Source: Paludibacteraceae bacterium (GTDB taxonomy: Bacteria > Bacteroidota > Bacteroidia > Bacteroidales > Paludibacteraceae). Taken from it: DNA of 7,953 bases. Positions 1 through 6,933 of this stretch are shown here, in pieces. A model generated the notes under the pieces. The model saw only the letters and a program-made list of their open reading frames with translations, was not told the origin of the DNA and did no database searches. Made by a program: the position numbers and the translations under genes. The stretch is from contig JAGCIZ010000308.1 of the NCBI GenBank assembly GCA_017648235.1, positions 1 to 7,953 on the forward strand, read 5' to 3'. Positions within the stretch are counted from its first letter, which is position 1, and each line of letters opens with the position of its first letter.

Positions 1-1670
1 CCGCAGTAATGGCAAACAAGTTTGTTGAAATATTTGTGATAAGAAAGACTTACATCGCAATGAGGACAACGAGGATTCCAAGCACACACTTTACATTCTA
101 CATAGGGAGAAAATCCTCTTCTATTTTGAAATAATATGATTTGCTCTCCAGAATCAAGAGTTTGTTTCATTTTTTCTAACAATGTGAAAGAAAAATGCCC
201 TTTCATTTGTTTTCTCTTGTAGCTTTGCTCTAGATCAATTATTTCAATTTTGGGGAGTTTAACATTCTCAAATCGTTTGGTAAGTTCTACAAGTCCATAT
301 TTCCCATTCAAAGCATTACTGTACGATTCGAGTGATGGAGTGGCAGAGCCAAGTAATGTTTTTGCTTTCCAAAATGTTGCAAGAACTATGGCAACGTTGC
401 GTGCGTGGTAACGTGGAGAGTTGTCGAATTGTTTGAACGATGGTTCGTGTTCTTCGTCAACAATTATGAGTCCTAAGTTTGTAAAGGGGAGAAAAACAGA
501 TGATCTTGCGCCAAGAATTATTTTTGCTTCTTTTTTTTGACATAGATTATTCCATATTTCTACTTTTTCGGCATCTGATATTCGTGAATGATAGATTTCC
601 AGTTTTTCTCCAAAAATACGAGTTAATCGCTCGGCTAATTGTGTGGTTAATGCAATTTCTGGAACCAAATAAAGAACTTGTTTTCCTTGTTTCAATGCTT
701 CCTGAATAAGATGTGTGTATATCTCGGTTTTCCCACTTGAGGTAACTCCGTGTAGGAGCACCACATTCTTCTCTTCAAAAAGCATTTTGATTTTTTCGTA
801 TGCTTCTTGTTGAATTGGGTTTAGAGAGTGAATTCCTTGTGTGGCATTTGTTTTTCTTAGCCGAGAAACATGTTCGGTGAAACTGGTTAAAATTCCTTTT
901 TGAATCAATGCATTAAGAACTGAAGAATTCGAATTCGCAGTTTTTAGAAACATGCTTTTTTCTATCTTAAAATCCGTTTTACCTTCAGAAATCTTGATAT
1001 AATAGTTGAACAATTCTTGCTGATTTTTACTTCTTTTGAGTAGATTGGTGTAATCTTCTATTTTATCGGTTTTGAAATCTTTAGCCAAAGAAACAAAAAC
1101 ATTTGTTTTGGGTTTGTATGAACTTTCTATTTGTTCGTCAATGTTTATGATTTTTTTTTCTTGCAATGATTTTATAACGGAAAGCACGTTTTTTATTTCC
1201 GTTTTTTTTAGCAACGATTGTATTTCTACGTTACTATTTTTTAATATCTCTACCAATTGTTTTTCCTTCTCGTTCAGAGAGATGTTTTCTTCGGTGAAAG
1301 TATTGTTGAGCGAAACGTTTGAATCGCTTTCTAATTTCAATCCTGCAGGAAGAGCTGCTTTATATACATCGCCCAGTGAGGTTTGATAATAGTTGGCAAT
1401 CCACTCCCAAACTAGTAGTTGAGTTTTATTTACGATGGGAAATTCATCAAGAACAGAAACTATAGGTTTGCAATCTACATCAGGTTTGTTTTTGTGGACT
1501 TTATATACTAAAGCAGAATAAAATTTTCGTGATCCAAATTGCACTATAACCCGAACTCCCGGTTGCAAATTAGAGATGTTTTCAGGTACGGAGTATGTGT
1601 AATTTTGTTCTAAAAAGAGAGGTAAAATTACGTCAACAAACAAATTGTTATTACTGGAAACATCCTGCAT
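1..1670 (-). CDS. priA: Primosomal protein N' (PriA), replication-restart 3'-5' DNA helicase; C-terminus beyond window
   Basis: PriA recognises stalled or collapsed replication forks in the cytoplasm, unwinds the lagging arm and starts reloading of the replicative helicase. The 556 complete codons in the window read without a stop. The N-terminal 3'-DNA-binding domain is seen around residues 11-110 (FVDVILPL, then YTYSVPEN). The helicase core has Walker A GVTSSGKTE at 308-316 (Lys314), Walker B DEEH at 405-408 and the motif LLGSATPSLESY at about 439-450. A zinc-binding insert has Cys526, 529, 535, 538, 553 and 556. Their spacing (3, 6, 3, 15, 3) is the same as that of the first six zinc cysteines of E. 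coli PriA; the last two fall outside. By that alignment the full protein should be about 820 residues. The ATG at 1670 lies inside the upstream PBP gene and overlaps its last 20 bases, so the two are probably co-transcribed. A TTG at 1643, leaving a 7-base gap, would also give a normal PriA N-terminus. Identification is near certain; the exact start is less so. Confidence 0.96.
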   Translation of the reverse strand, partial: MQDVSSNNNLFVDVILPLFLEQNYTYSVPENISNLQPGVRVIVQFGSRKFYSALVYKVHKNKPDVDCKPIVSVLDEFPIVNKTQLLVWEWIANYYQTSLGDVYKAALPAGLKLESDSNVSLNNTFTEENISLNEKEKQLVEILKNSNVEIQSLLKKTEIKNVLSVIKSLQEKKIINIDEQIESSYKPKTNVFVSLAKDFKTDKIEDYTNLLKRSKNQQELFNYYIKISEGKTDFKIEKSMFLKTANSNSSVLNALIQKGILTSFTEHVSRLRKTNATQGIHSLNPIQQEAYEKIKMLFEEKNVVLLHGVTSSGKTEIYTHLIQEALKQGKQVLYLVPEIALTTQLAERLTRIFGEKLEIYHSRISDAEKVEIWNNLCQKKEAKIILGARSSVFLPFTNLGLIIVDEEHEPSFKQFDNSPRYHARNVAIVLATFWKAKTLLGSATPSLESYSNALNGKYGLVELTKRFENVKLPKIEIIDLEQSYKRKQMKGHFSFTLLEKMKQTLDSGEQIILFQNRRGFSPYVECKVCAWNPRCPHCDVSLSYHKYFNKLVCHYC

Positions 1671-3960
1671 TTGGATTGAAATAAGAAGGTATATCAAATG
1701 TTTCTTCTGATGAGTATCCCAACGAAGAATCTTCTAGAACTTTTTTCATATACAAAGCCCAAATTGGCAGAGCCATATTTGCTCCTTGCCCAATGGCAAT
1801 ATTATCAAAGTGAACGCTTCTATCTTCGAATCCTGCCCATACTCCCGATACCAATGAAGGAGTAAAACCAATGAACCAACCATCGGAGTTGTTTTGTGTT
1901 GTTCCTGTTTTTCCTCCTGCAGGCATTTTAAGTCCGTATTTGTAGCGAATACGAACACCTGTTCCTGCATCAACAACAGAGGATAGCATATCTAGCATTT
2001 TGAAGGATGTGGTTTCGTCAATTACTTCTTGCGTTTCGGGAACAAAAGTTGCAATTATATTTCGGTTAGAATCTTCGATTTTTGTGACATAAATTGGAGA
2101 AGTTCTAATTCCTTTGTTTGGGAAAACAGTGTATGCATCGACCATTTCTCCTAGTGTAACTTCGCAAGAACCCGTGCAAAGAGATACAACGGGATCTATT
2201 TGCCCTTTTATTCCAAATGAACGCATTAGTGTTACCAATTTTTCTGGAGTGAAAAGGCTCATTACGTATGCAGAAATCCAGTTGTTTGAATTTGTTAATC
2301 CCCATTTAAGGGTTACCTCTTCTCCAATATGTAGTTTAGAATCGTTACGAGGAGTGTATGGGTTGCCATTGCCGTCGTAGAGTGTGATTTCTTGGTTGAT
2401 TGTTTTGTCGCATGGCCAAAAACCTTCGTTCATGGCTAGAGTATAGAGATATGGTTTTATGGTAGAACCAACTTGTCTGCGACCAACATTGACCATGTCG
2501 TATTGGAAATGAGAAAAATCTATTCCGCCAACATAAGCTTTTACGTGTCCGTTTGTTGGGTTCATTGACATGAAACCACAACGCAAAAAGTGTTTGTTGT
2601 AAATGATAGAATCCCTAGGAGACATTATGGTATCAATAGGACCGTTCCATGAAAATACTGTCATCTCAACAGGCGTGTTGAATTCCTCGTCAATCTCTTT
2701 TTGTGATGCTTTTCGTTGCTTTAACAATCTATAGCGCTCCGATTGACGGATAGCATTTTGAATAATTGTTTCTACCTCTTTTTTTGAAATATCATAAGAA
2801 AAAGGTGCTTGTTTATGATTTTTCTTTTCTTTGAAAAAAGCTGCTTGAAGTTCGGAGAAATGTTCGCGAACGGCTTCTTCGGCATAACGTTGCATACGAG
2901 AATCAATGGTTGTATAAATCTTCAATCCATCGGTATAAATGTTGTACAGAGATCCATCGGCTTTTGGATTCTTTTCACAAAATCCATAAAGTGGGTCATT
3001 TTCCCAAGCCAAGGAATCCATGTAAAATTTTCCGTATTTTTTTAGTTGCCATGACGCATAATTTTTCTTATTCGGTTTTTTTGCGGTAAGGGCAATTCGC
3101 AGATATTCTCTAAAATAAGGAGCCAACCCTAACTTATGGTCTACTCTATGAAAATCTAGTGTTAAAGGAATTTTTTGTAATGAATCACATTCGTTTTCAG
3201 TCAAAAAATCGGCTTTTACCATTTGAGATAATACTACGTTGCGTCGATCTCTAGTTCGCTCATTGCGACGCAATGGATTAAAATAAGAAGGATTTTTGAG
3301 CATGCCGACTAAGGTGGCCGATTGTTCTATTTTCAAATCCTTAGGAGCTACTCCAAAGTAAACCTTTGAAGCTGTTTTTATACCGATTGCATTGTTCAAA
3401 AAATCGAACTTATTTAAGTACATTGTTATGATTTCTTGCTTAGTGTAGAGTCGTTCGAGTCTAACAGCAATTACCCATTCTACAGGTTTTTGGATAAGTC
3501 GATAGAAAATGTTGTCGGCAGGAGGGGAGTAGAGTTGCTTGGCCAACTGCTGGGTAATTGTACTTCCACCGCCCGCACTTTTTTGTCCTAAAATTACACG
3601 TTTGAAAAAGACTCGGATTAGCGCCCATGAGTCAATTCCGGAATGACTTTCAAAACGAGCATCTTCAGTGGCGATGAGTGCTTTTACAATGTTGTCGGGG
3701 AGTTCGTTGTAGTTGGCATTGACACGATTTTCTTTGTTAGAAAAGAAACTGCCCAATACTTGCATGTCCGATGAATAGATTTCAGTGGCGTATTTATAAC
3801 TAGGATTTTGTAGTTCTTCAAGCGGTGGCATGTACCCAATCCAACCTTTAGTGATGGCGTGGAAAATTCCGAAAACACACAAGAAACCAATTAGAAACAA
3901 TGACCAAAACCAAATAAAGAATTTCTTTTTGAAATTGTCAGAAAAGAGATTTTTTTTCAT
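1651..3960 (-). CDS. Class A penicillin-binding protein (PBP1A type), bifunctional peptidoglycan glycosyltransferase/transpeptidase
   Basis: This 769-residue inner-membrane enzyme polymerises lipid II into glycan strands and crosslinks the stem peptides in the periplasm. A short basic N-terminus is followed by one membrane anchor at about residues 14-36. The GT51 glycosyltransferase domain covers about 65-245: TEDARF with catalytic Glu99, GGSTITQQLAKQLY at 131-144, and KQEIITMYLN at 174-183, whose Glu176 is probably the second catalytic acid. A charged linker region (about 360-440) precedes the transpeptidase domain. All three penicillin-binding motifs are present: STIK at 499-502 (nucleophile Ser499), SNN at 558-560 and KTG at 684-686. 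Length and C-terminus fit the Bacteroidota PBP1A group (often labelled mrcA or ponA); I leave the symbol blank because class A paralogues cannot be separated by eye. It is probably the first gene of an operon with priA, transcribed from the promoter about 25 bases upstream of its ATG. No Shine-Dalgarno sequence is visible. The gene is intact. Confidence 0.96.
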   Translation of the reverse strand: MKKNLFSDNFKKKFFIWFWSLFLIGFLCVFGIFHAITKGWIGYMPPLEELQNPSYKYATEIYSSDMQVLGSFFSNKENRVNANYNELPDNIVKALIATEDARFESHSGIDSWALIRVFFKRVILGQKSAGGGSTITQQLAKQLYSPPADNIFYRLIQKPVEWVIAVRLERLYTKQEIITMYLNKFDFLNNAIGIKTASKVYFGVAPKDLKIEQSATLVGMLKNPSYFNPLRRNERTRDRRNVVLSQMVKADFLTENECDSLQKIPLTLDFHRVDHKLGLAPYFREYLRIALTAKKPNKKNYASWQLKKYGKFYMDSLAWENDPLYGFCEKNPKADGSLYNIYTDGLKIYTTIDSRMQRYAEEAVREHFSELQAAFFKEKKNHKQAPFSYDISKKEVETIIQNAIRQSERYRLLKQRKASQKEIDEEFNTPVEMTVFSWNGPIDTIMSPRDSIIYNKHFLRCGFMSMNPTNGHVKAYVGGIDFSHFQYDMVNVGRRQVGSTIKPYLYTLAMNEGFWPCDKTINQEITLYDGNGNPYTPRNDSKLHIGEEVTLKWGLTNSNNWISAYVMSLFTPEKLVTLMRSFGIKGQIDPVVSLCTGSCEVTLGEMVDAYTVFPNKGIRTSPIYVTKIEDSNRNIIATFVPETQEVIDETTSFKMLDMLSSVVDAGTGVRIRYKYGLKMPAGGKTGTTQNNSDGWFIGFTPSLVSGVWAGFEDRSVHFDNIAIGQGANMALPIWALYMKKVLEDSSLGYSSEETFDIPSYFNPNAGCFQ

Positions 3961-3985
3961 CGAAATGACTTTTTTACAACAATCA

Positions 3986-4014
3986 CAAAAGTACTAAAAA
4001 AACTATATAACAAA
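3986..4014 (-). promoter_or_regulatory. Bacteroidota-type promoter of the PBP1A-priA operon
   Basis: On the minus strand TACTTTTG (3993-3986) matches the Bacteroidota -7 consensus TAnnTTTG exactly and lies 25 bases before the PBP ATG. A TTTG (4014-4011) sits 17 bases further upstream as a possible -33 element; other four-base windows within the same T-run would give a spacing of 19-20. This upstream element lies in the T-tract of the preceding gene's terminator. The call rests on motif match and position only; no transcription start is known. Confidence 0.6.
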
Positions 4015-4041
4015 AAAAACACACCACTAAATGTGGTGTGT
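4012..4041 (-). terminator. Rho-independent terminator of the acyl-CoA synthetase gene
   Basis: Read on the minus strand, ACACACCAC (4041-4033) pairs perfectly with GTGGTGTGT (4027-4019) around a five-base loop, giving a 9-bp stem. It is followed at once by seven T residues (4018-4012). It starts 26 bases past the stop codon of the acyl-CoA synthetase gene, where a terminator would be expected. The plus-strand reading lacks a T-tract after the stem, so it should work in the minus direction only. Confidence 0.88.
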
Positions 4042-4067
4042 GAAAAGTAGATATGAAGAACTGAGTA

Positions 4068-5717
4068 TTATATAACTTCAATTCCTTGTTCTTTGAGAAG
4101 ATTTAGTCCAATGGCTCCAAGTTTGAACTTTTGGATTTTTCCGCTTCCAGTTAGAGGGAATTCGTTTACAAAAAGAACGTATTTAGGAATTTTATGTCGT
4201 GCAATTTTTCCACGGCAGAAGTCTTTGACTTCTTCTTCGGTAAGTGAGCAATTTTCTTTTAGAATGATAAATGCACCAACTTCCTCGCCGTATTTATTTG
4301 ATGGAATTCCAGCTACTTGTACGTCGCTTATCTCGTTCATGTGGTATAAAAATTCTTCAATTTCTCTTGGGTAAATATTTTCTCCACCACGTATAATCAT
4401 ATCTTTTATTCGTCCTGTAATGCGGTAGTAGCCATCCTCGTCTTTTATTCCTAAGTCGCCTGAATGTAAAAATCCATTTTTGTCAATAACTTCTGCTGTA
4501 GCTTGAGGATTTTTGTAGTAACCTTTCATTACGTTGAAACCTCTGCAGCACATTTCGCCCTGTACTCCCGGAGGACAAATTTCACCTGTTTCGGGGTTTA
4601 TAACTTGAACTTCTACAAAAGGATAGTCGCGACCAACAGTTGTGCAACGACGTTCAAATGTATCGTCAACTGTGGTTTGTGTCATCCCTGGCGAAGTTTC
4701 GGTTAGTCCATAGACACTAGTGATGGTTAAGTGCATTTTGTCACAAACCTTTCGCATCAACTCAACGGGACAGAGAGAACCAGCCATAATTCCTGTACGT
4801 AGGCAAGTTAAATCGAACATGTCAAACATTGGATGGTTGAGTTCGGCAATGAACATCGTAGGAACTCCGTAAAGTGCTGTGCATCGCTCTCGATGTATGG
4901 ATGCGAGCACAACCAATGGATCAAATTTTTCTACCATTACCTGTGTGCAACCATGTGTAAGAACATTCATTGTGGCTAATACAACACCAAAGCAGTGGAA
5001 AAGCGGAACACAAACGCAAAGTTTGTCATTTTGCGTAAACTTCATGTTTTCGCCTGTGAAGAAGCCATTGTTTGCAATGTTGTGGTGCGAAAGCATAACT
5101 CCTTTAGGAAAACCTGTTGTTCCTGATGTGTATTGCATATTGACTACGTCGTGACAATTAACGGTCTTTTTTATTTCGTTCAATTTATTATCATCGACAG
5201 AACTTCCAAGTAGCAAAATTTCAGCAGTATTATACATTCCACGATGTTTTTCTTGACCGATATAGATTACGTTTTTCATGCAAGGAAAACGTTCGCTTTT
5301 TAAGTGTCCACGAGGGCAAGTTTTTAATTCAGGAAGCATTTTGTAGGTCATCTCAACGTAGTCGCAATCCCATGTGCCGTCGATGATACAGAGTGTGTGC
5401 ATGTCGGAGTTTTGGCAAAGGAACTCAAGTTCGTTTTGCTTGTAATTTGTGTTTACGGTAACACAAACGGCTCCAATTTTTGCACAAGCATATAAAAAAG
5501 TTAACCAATCGGGAACGTTTGTTGCCCATAGTCCAACATGAGAACCTTTTTCAACACCAATTGCTAATAGTCCTTTTGCTAAATTATCAACTCGTTCGTT
5601 GAATTCTTTCCATGTGAAACGTAAGTTGCGGTCTGAATAAACAAGGTATTCTTTGTCGGGAGTTTCTGTTGCCCAATGCTCAAGCCATTCTCCAATTGTC
5701 CTATCTGAAAGTTGCAT
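4068..5717 (-). CDS. AMP-binding acyl-CoA synthetase (fatty acid--CoA ligase family)
   Basis: This 549-residue member of the ANL adenylating superfamily should convert a carboxylic acid, ATP and CoA to acyl-CoA, AMP and pyrophosphate in the cytoplasm. Key motifs are in order: phosphate-binding loop YTSGTTGFPKG (196-206); YGLTE (336-340), part of the ATP/acyl site; SGD with ribose-binding Asp421; the hinge region GRIKDMIIRGGENIYP (435-450); and TGSGKIQK, with probable catalytic Lys527 in the C-terminal lid domain. Length and motif spacing fit the group of medium/long-chain acyl-CoA synthetases related to B. subtilis YngI (549 aa from memory). The chain length or nature of the substrate cannot be read from the sequence; a short, branched or aromatic acid remains possible. 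It has its own promoter and terminator, so it looks monocistronic. It contains 22 cysteines (4 percent), high for a cytoplasmic enzyme. The ATG at 5717 gives a normal family N-terminus and lies 25 bases after a -7 element. No gene of beta-oxidation or lipid synthesis is adjacent to narrow its role. Confidence 0.93.
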   Translation of the reverse strand: MQLSDRTIGEWLEHWATETPDKEYLVYSDRNLRFTWKEFNERVDNLAKGLLAIGVEKGSHVGLWATNVPDWLTFLYACAKIGAVCVTVNTNYKQNELEFLCQNSDMHTLCIIDGTWDCDYVEMTYKMLPELKTCPRGHLKSERFPCMKNVIYIGQEKHRGMYNTAEILLLGSSVDDNKLNEIKKTVNCHDVVNMQYTSGTTGFPKGVMLSHHNIANNGFFTGENMKFTQNDKLCVCVPLFHCFGVVLATMNVLTHGCTQVMVEKFDPLVVLASIHRERCTALYGVPTMFIAELNHPMFDMFDLTCLRTGIMAGSLCPVELMRKVCDKMHLTITSVYGLTETSPGMTQTTVDDTFERRCTTVGRDYPFVEVQVINPETGEICPPGVQGEMCCRGFNVMKGYYKNPQATAEVIDKNGFLHSGDLGIKDEDGYYRITGRIKDMIIRGGENIYPREIEEFLYHMNEISDVQVAGIPSNKYGEEVGAFIILKENCSLTEEEVKDFCRGKIARHKIPKYVLFVNEFPLTGSGKIQKFKLGAIGLNLLKEQGIEVI

Positions 5718-5742
5718 AGTGAATATGATAAAAAAATGTTTG

Positions 5743-5772
5743 CAAATGTACGAAATAATGTGAAAATACAGA
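5743..5772 (-). promoter_or_regulatory. Bacteroidota-type promoter of the acyl-CoA synthetase gene
   Basis: On the minus strand TACATTTG (5750-5743) is an exact TAnnTTTG match, 25 bases before the ATG at 5717. A weak -33 candidate, TCTG (5772-5769, three of four consensus bases), lies 18 bases upstream. The spacing to the start codon is nearly the same as for the other two promoters in the window, which supports the call. It points away from the rfbB promoter; the two -7 elements are about 90 bases apart. Confidence 0.6.
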
Positions 5773-5787
5773 TTAAAATTTGGGATG

Positions 5788-5814
5788 GTAAATATTAAAT
5801 GTTTACTGTAAATA
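5788..5814. repeat. Direct repeat GTAAATA x2 with an embedded small palindrome; possible operator
   Basis: GTAAATA occurs at 5788-5794 and again at 5808-5814, exactly 20 bases apart, close to two helical turns. The second copy is part of an 11-base palindrome, TTTACTGTAAA (5802-5812). The block ends two bases before the putative -33 element of the rfbB promoter and lies between the two divergent promoters, a normal place for an activator or repressor site. In such AT-rich DNA it may be chance; no regulator is identified. Confidence 0.25.
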
Positions 5815-5816
5815 AG

Positions 5817-5848
5817 TTCGTTTTTTATGCAATAATCTTGTATATTTG
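5817..5848 (+). promoter_or_regulatory. Bacteroidota-type promoter of the rfbB-export gene operon
   Basis: TATATTTG (5841-5848) is an exact TAnnTTTG match, 26 bases before the rfbB ATG. TTCG (5817-5820), three of four bases of the -33 consensus TTTG, lies 20 bases upstream, the expected spacing. The leader between promoter and start is A-rich with no Shine-Dalgarno sequence, as is usual in this phylum. This would drive the whole surface-polysaccharide operon that begins here. Confidence 0.65.
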
Positions 5849-5874
5849 CGCGTTATTCTAAAAAAAATAAGAAA

Positions 5875-6930
5875 ATGAAGAGAAATATATTGATAACAGG
5901 TGGTGCTGGTTTTATTGGTTCTCATTTGGTGAGACTAATGGTGAATAAATATCCTGAGTATCAAATTTTTAATTTGGATAAATTGACCTATGCTGGAAAT
6001 TTAGCAAATTTAGCAGACGTGGAGGATAAGCCAAATTATACGTTTATCAAAGAAGATATATGCAATTTTGAAGCTGTTAGAGCTATTTTTGAAGAAAATA
6101 AGATAGATGCGGTAATTCATCTTGCTGCAGAAAGTCATGTGGATCGTTCTATTGAAGATCCATTTTCTTTTGCTCAAACCAATGTTTTAGGAACACTTTC
6201 GTTGCTTCAAGCAGCTAAATGGCAGTGGAAAGACAATTTTGAAGGCAAACTTTTTTATCATGTTTCTACTGATGAGGTTTATGGAGCATTAGGAGAAGAT
6301 GGTTTTTTTGTAGAAACTACTCCATACAAACCACATTCTCCATATTCGGCATCGAAGGCTTCTTCTGATCATTTTGTGCGAGCTTTTCACGATACTTATG
6401 GCTTGCCTGTGGTGGTTTCTAATTGTTCCAATAACTATGGTAGTTATCAGTTTCCAGAGAAACTTATACCATTGTTTATCAATAATATCCGTCAGAATAA
6501 ACCACTTCCTGTGTATGGAAAGGGAGAAAATGTTCGTGATTGGCTTTATGTGGAGGATCATGCGCGTGCTATAGACGTAATTTTTCATAATGGAAAAGTC
6601 GGAGAAACTTACAATATTGGTGGATTTAACGAATGGAAAAATATAGACTTAATAAAAGTTTTGATAAAGGTTGTAGATAAGGAATTGGGACGTTTGGAGG
6701 GTGCTTCGGAAAAGTTGATAACTTATGTAAAAGACCGCGCAGGACACGATTTGCGTTATGCTATTGATTCTTCAAAATTGAAGAATGAATTAGGATGGGA
6801 ACCTTCGTTACAATTTGAAGAGGGAATAGAAAAAACAGTTCGTTGGTATTTACAAAATCAAGATTGGCTTGATAATGTAACTAATGGTGAGTACCAAAAT
6901 TATTATGAGAAAATGTATAAAAATCGATAA
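5875..6930 (+). CDS. rfbB: dTDP-glucose 4,6-dehydratase (RfbB/RmlB)
   Basis: This cytoplasmic enzyme (EC 4.2.1.46) removes water from dTDP-glucose to give dTDP-4-keto-6-deoxyglucose, the branch point for dTDP-rhamnose and several amino-deoxysugars. The 351 residues match the family's usual length. The N-terminal Rossmann fold has TGGAGFIGSH (8-17) for NAD binding and the family signature LDKLTYAGNL (34-43). The extended short-chain dehydrogenase active site has STDEVYG (131-137), with Thr132, Asp133 and Glu134 the dehydration residues, and Tyr157-xxx-Lys161. Further family motifs are NCSNNYG (183-189) and RDWLYVEDH (221-229). No rmlA, rmlC or rmlD lies beside it in the window, so the final sugar cannot be told. 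It is the first gene after the intergenic promoter, and the next gene starts 3 bases past its stop, pointing to one surface-polysaccharide operon. The start is fixed by the Rossmann motif position and promoter spacing. Confidence 0.97.
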   Translation: MKRNILITGGAGFIGSHLVRLMVNKYPEYQIFNLDKLTYAGNLANLADVEDKPNYTFIKEDICNFEAVRAIFEENKIDAVIHLAAESHVDRSIEDPFSFAQTNVLGTLSLLQAAKWQWKDNFEGKLFYHVSTDEVYGALGEDGFFVETTPYKPHSPYSASKASSDHFVRAFHDTYGLPVVVSNCSNNYGSYQFPEKLIPLFINNIRQNKPLPVYGKGENVRDWLYVEDHARAIDVIFHNGKVGETYNIGGFNEWKNIDLIKVLIKVVDKELGRLEGASEKLITYVKDRAGHDLRYAIDSSKLKNELGWEPSLQFEEGIEKTVRWYLQNQDWLDNVTNGEYQNYYEKMYKNR

Positions 6931-6933
6931 AAT

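Noticed and set aside
1144..1160. Possible frameshift in the long T-run within priA
   Set aside because: The priA frame was read through this run and on both sides without a stop, and family motifs downstream stay in the same frame.
1072..1386. Plus-strand open frame of 104 codons
   Set aside because: It lies opposite priA, whose frame has helicase family motifs throughout. The plus-strand product is Phe/Ser-rich with no recognisable domain, as expected for an antisense shadow of A/T-rich coding DNA.
4019..4041. Bidirectional terminator
   Set aside because: The plus-strand side lacks a T-tract after the stem, and no plus-strand gene lies upstream of it.
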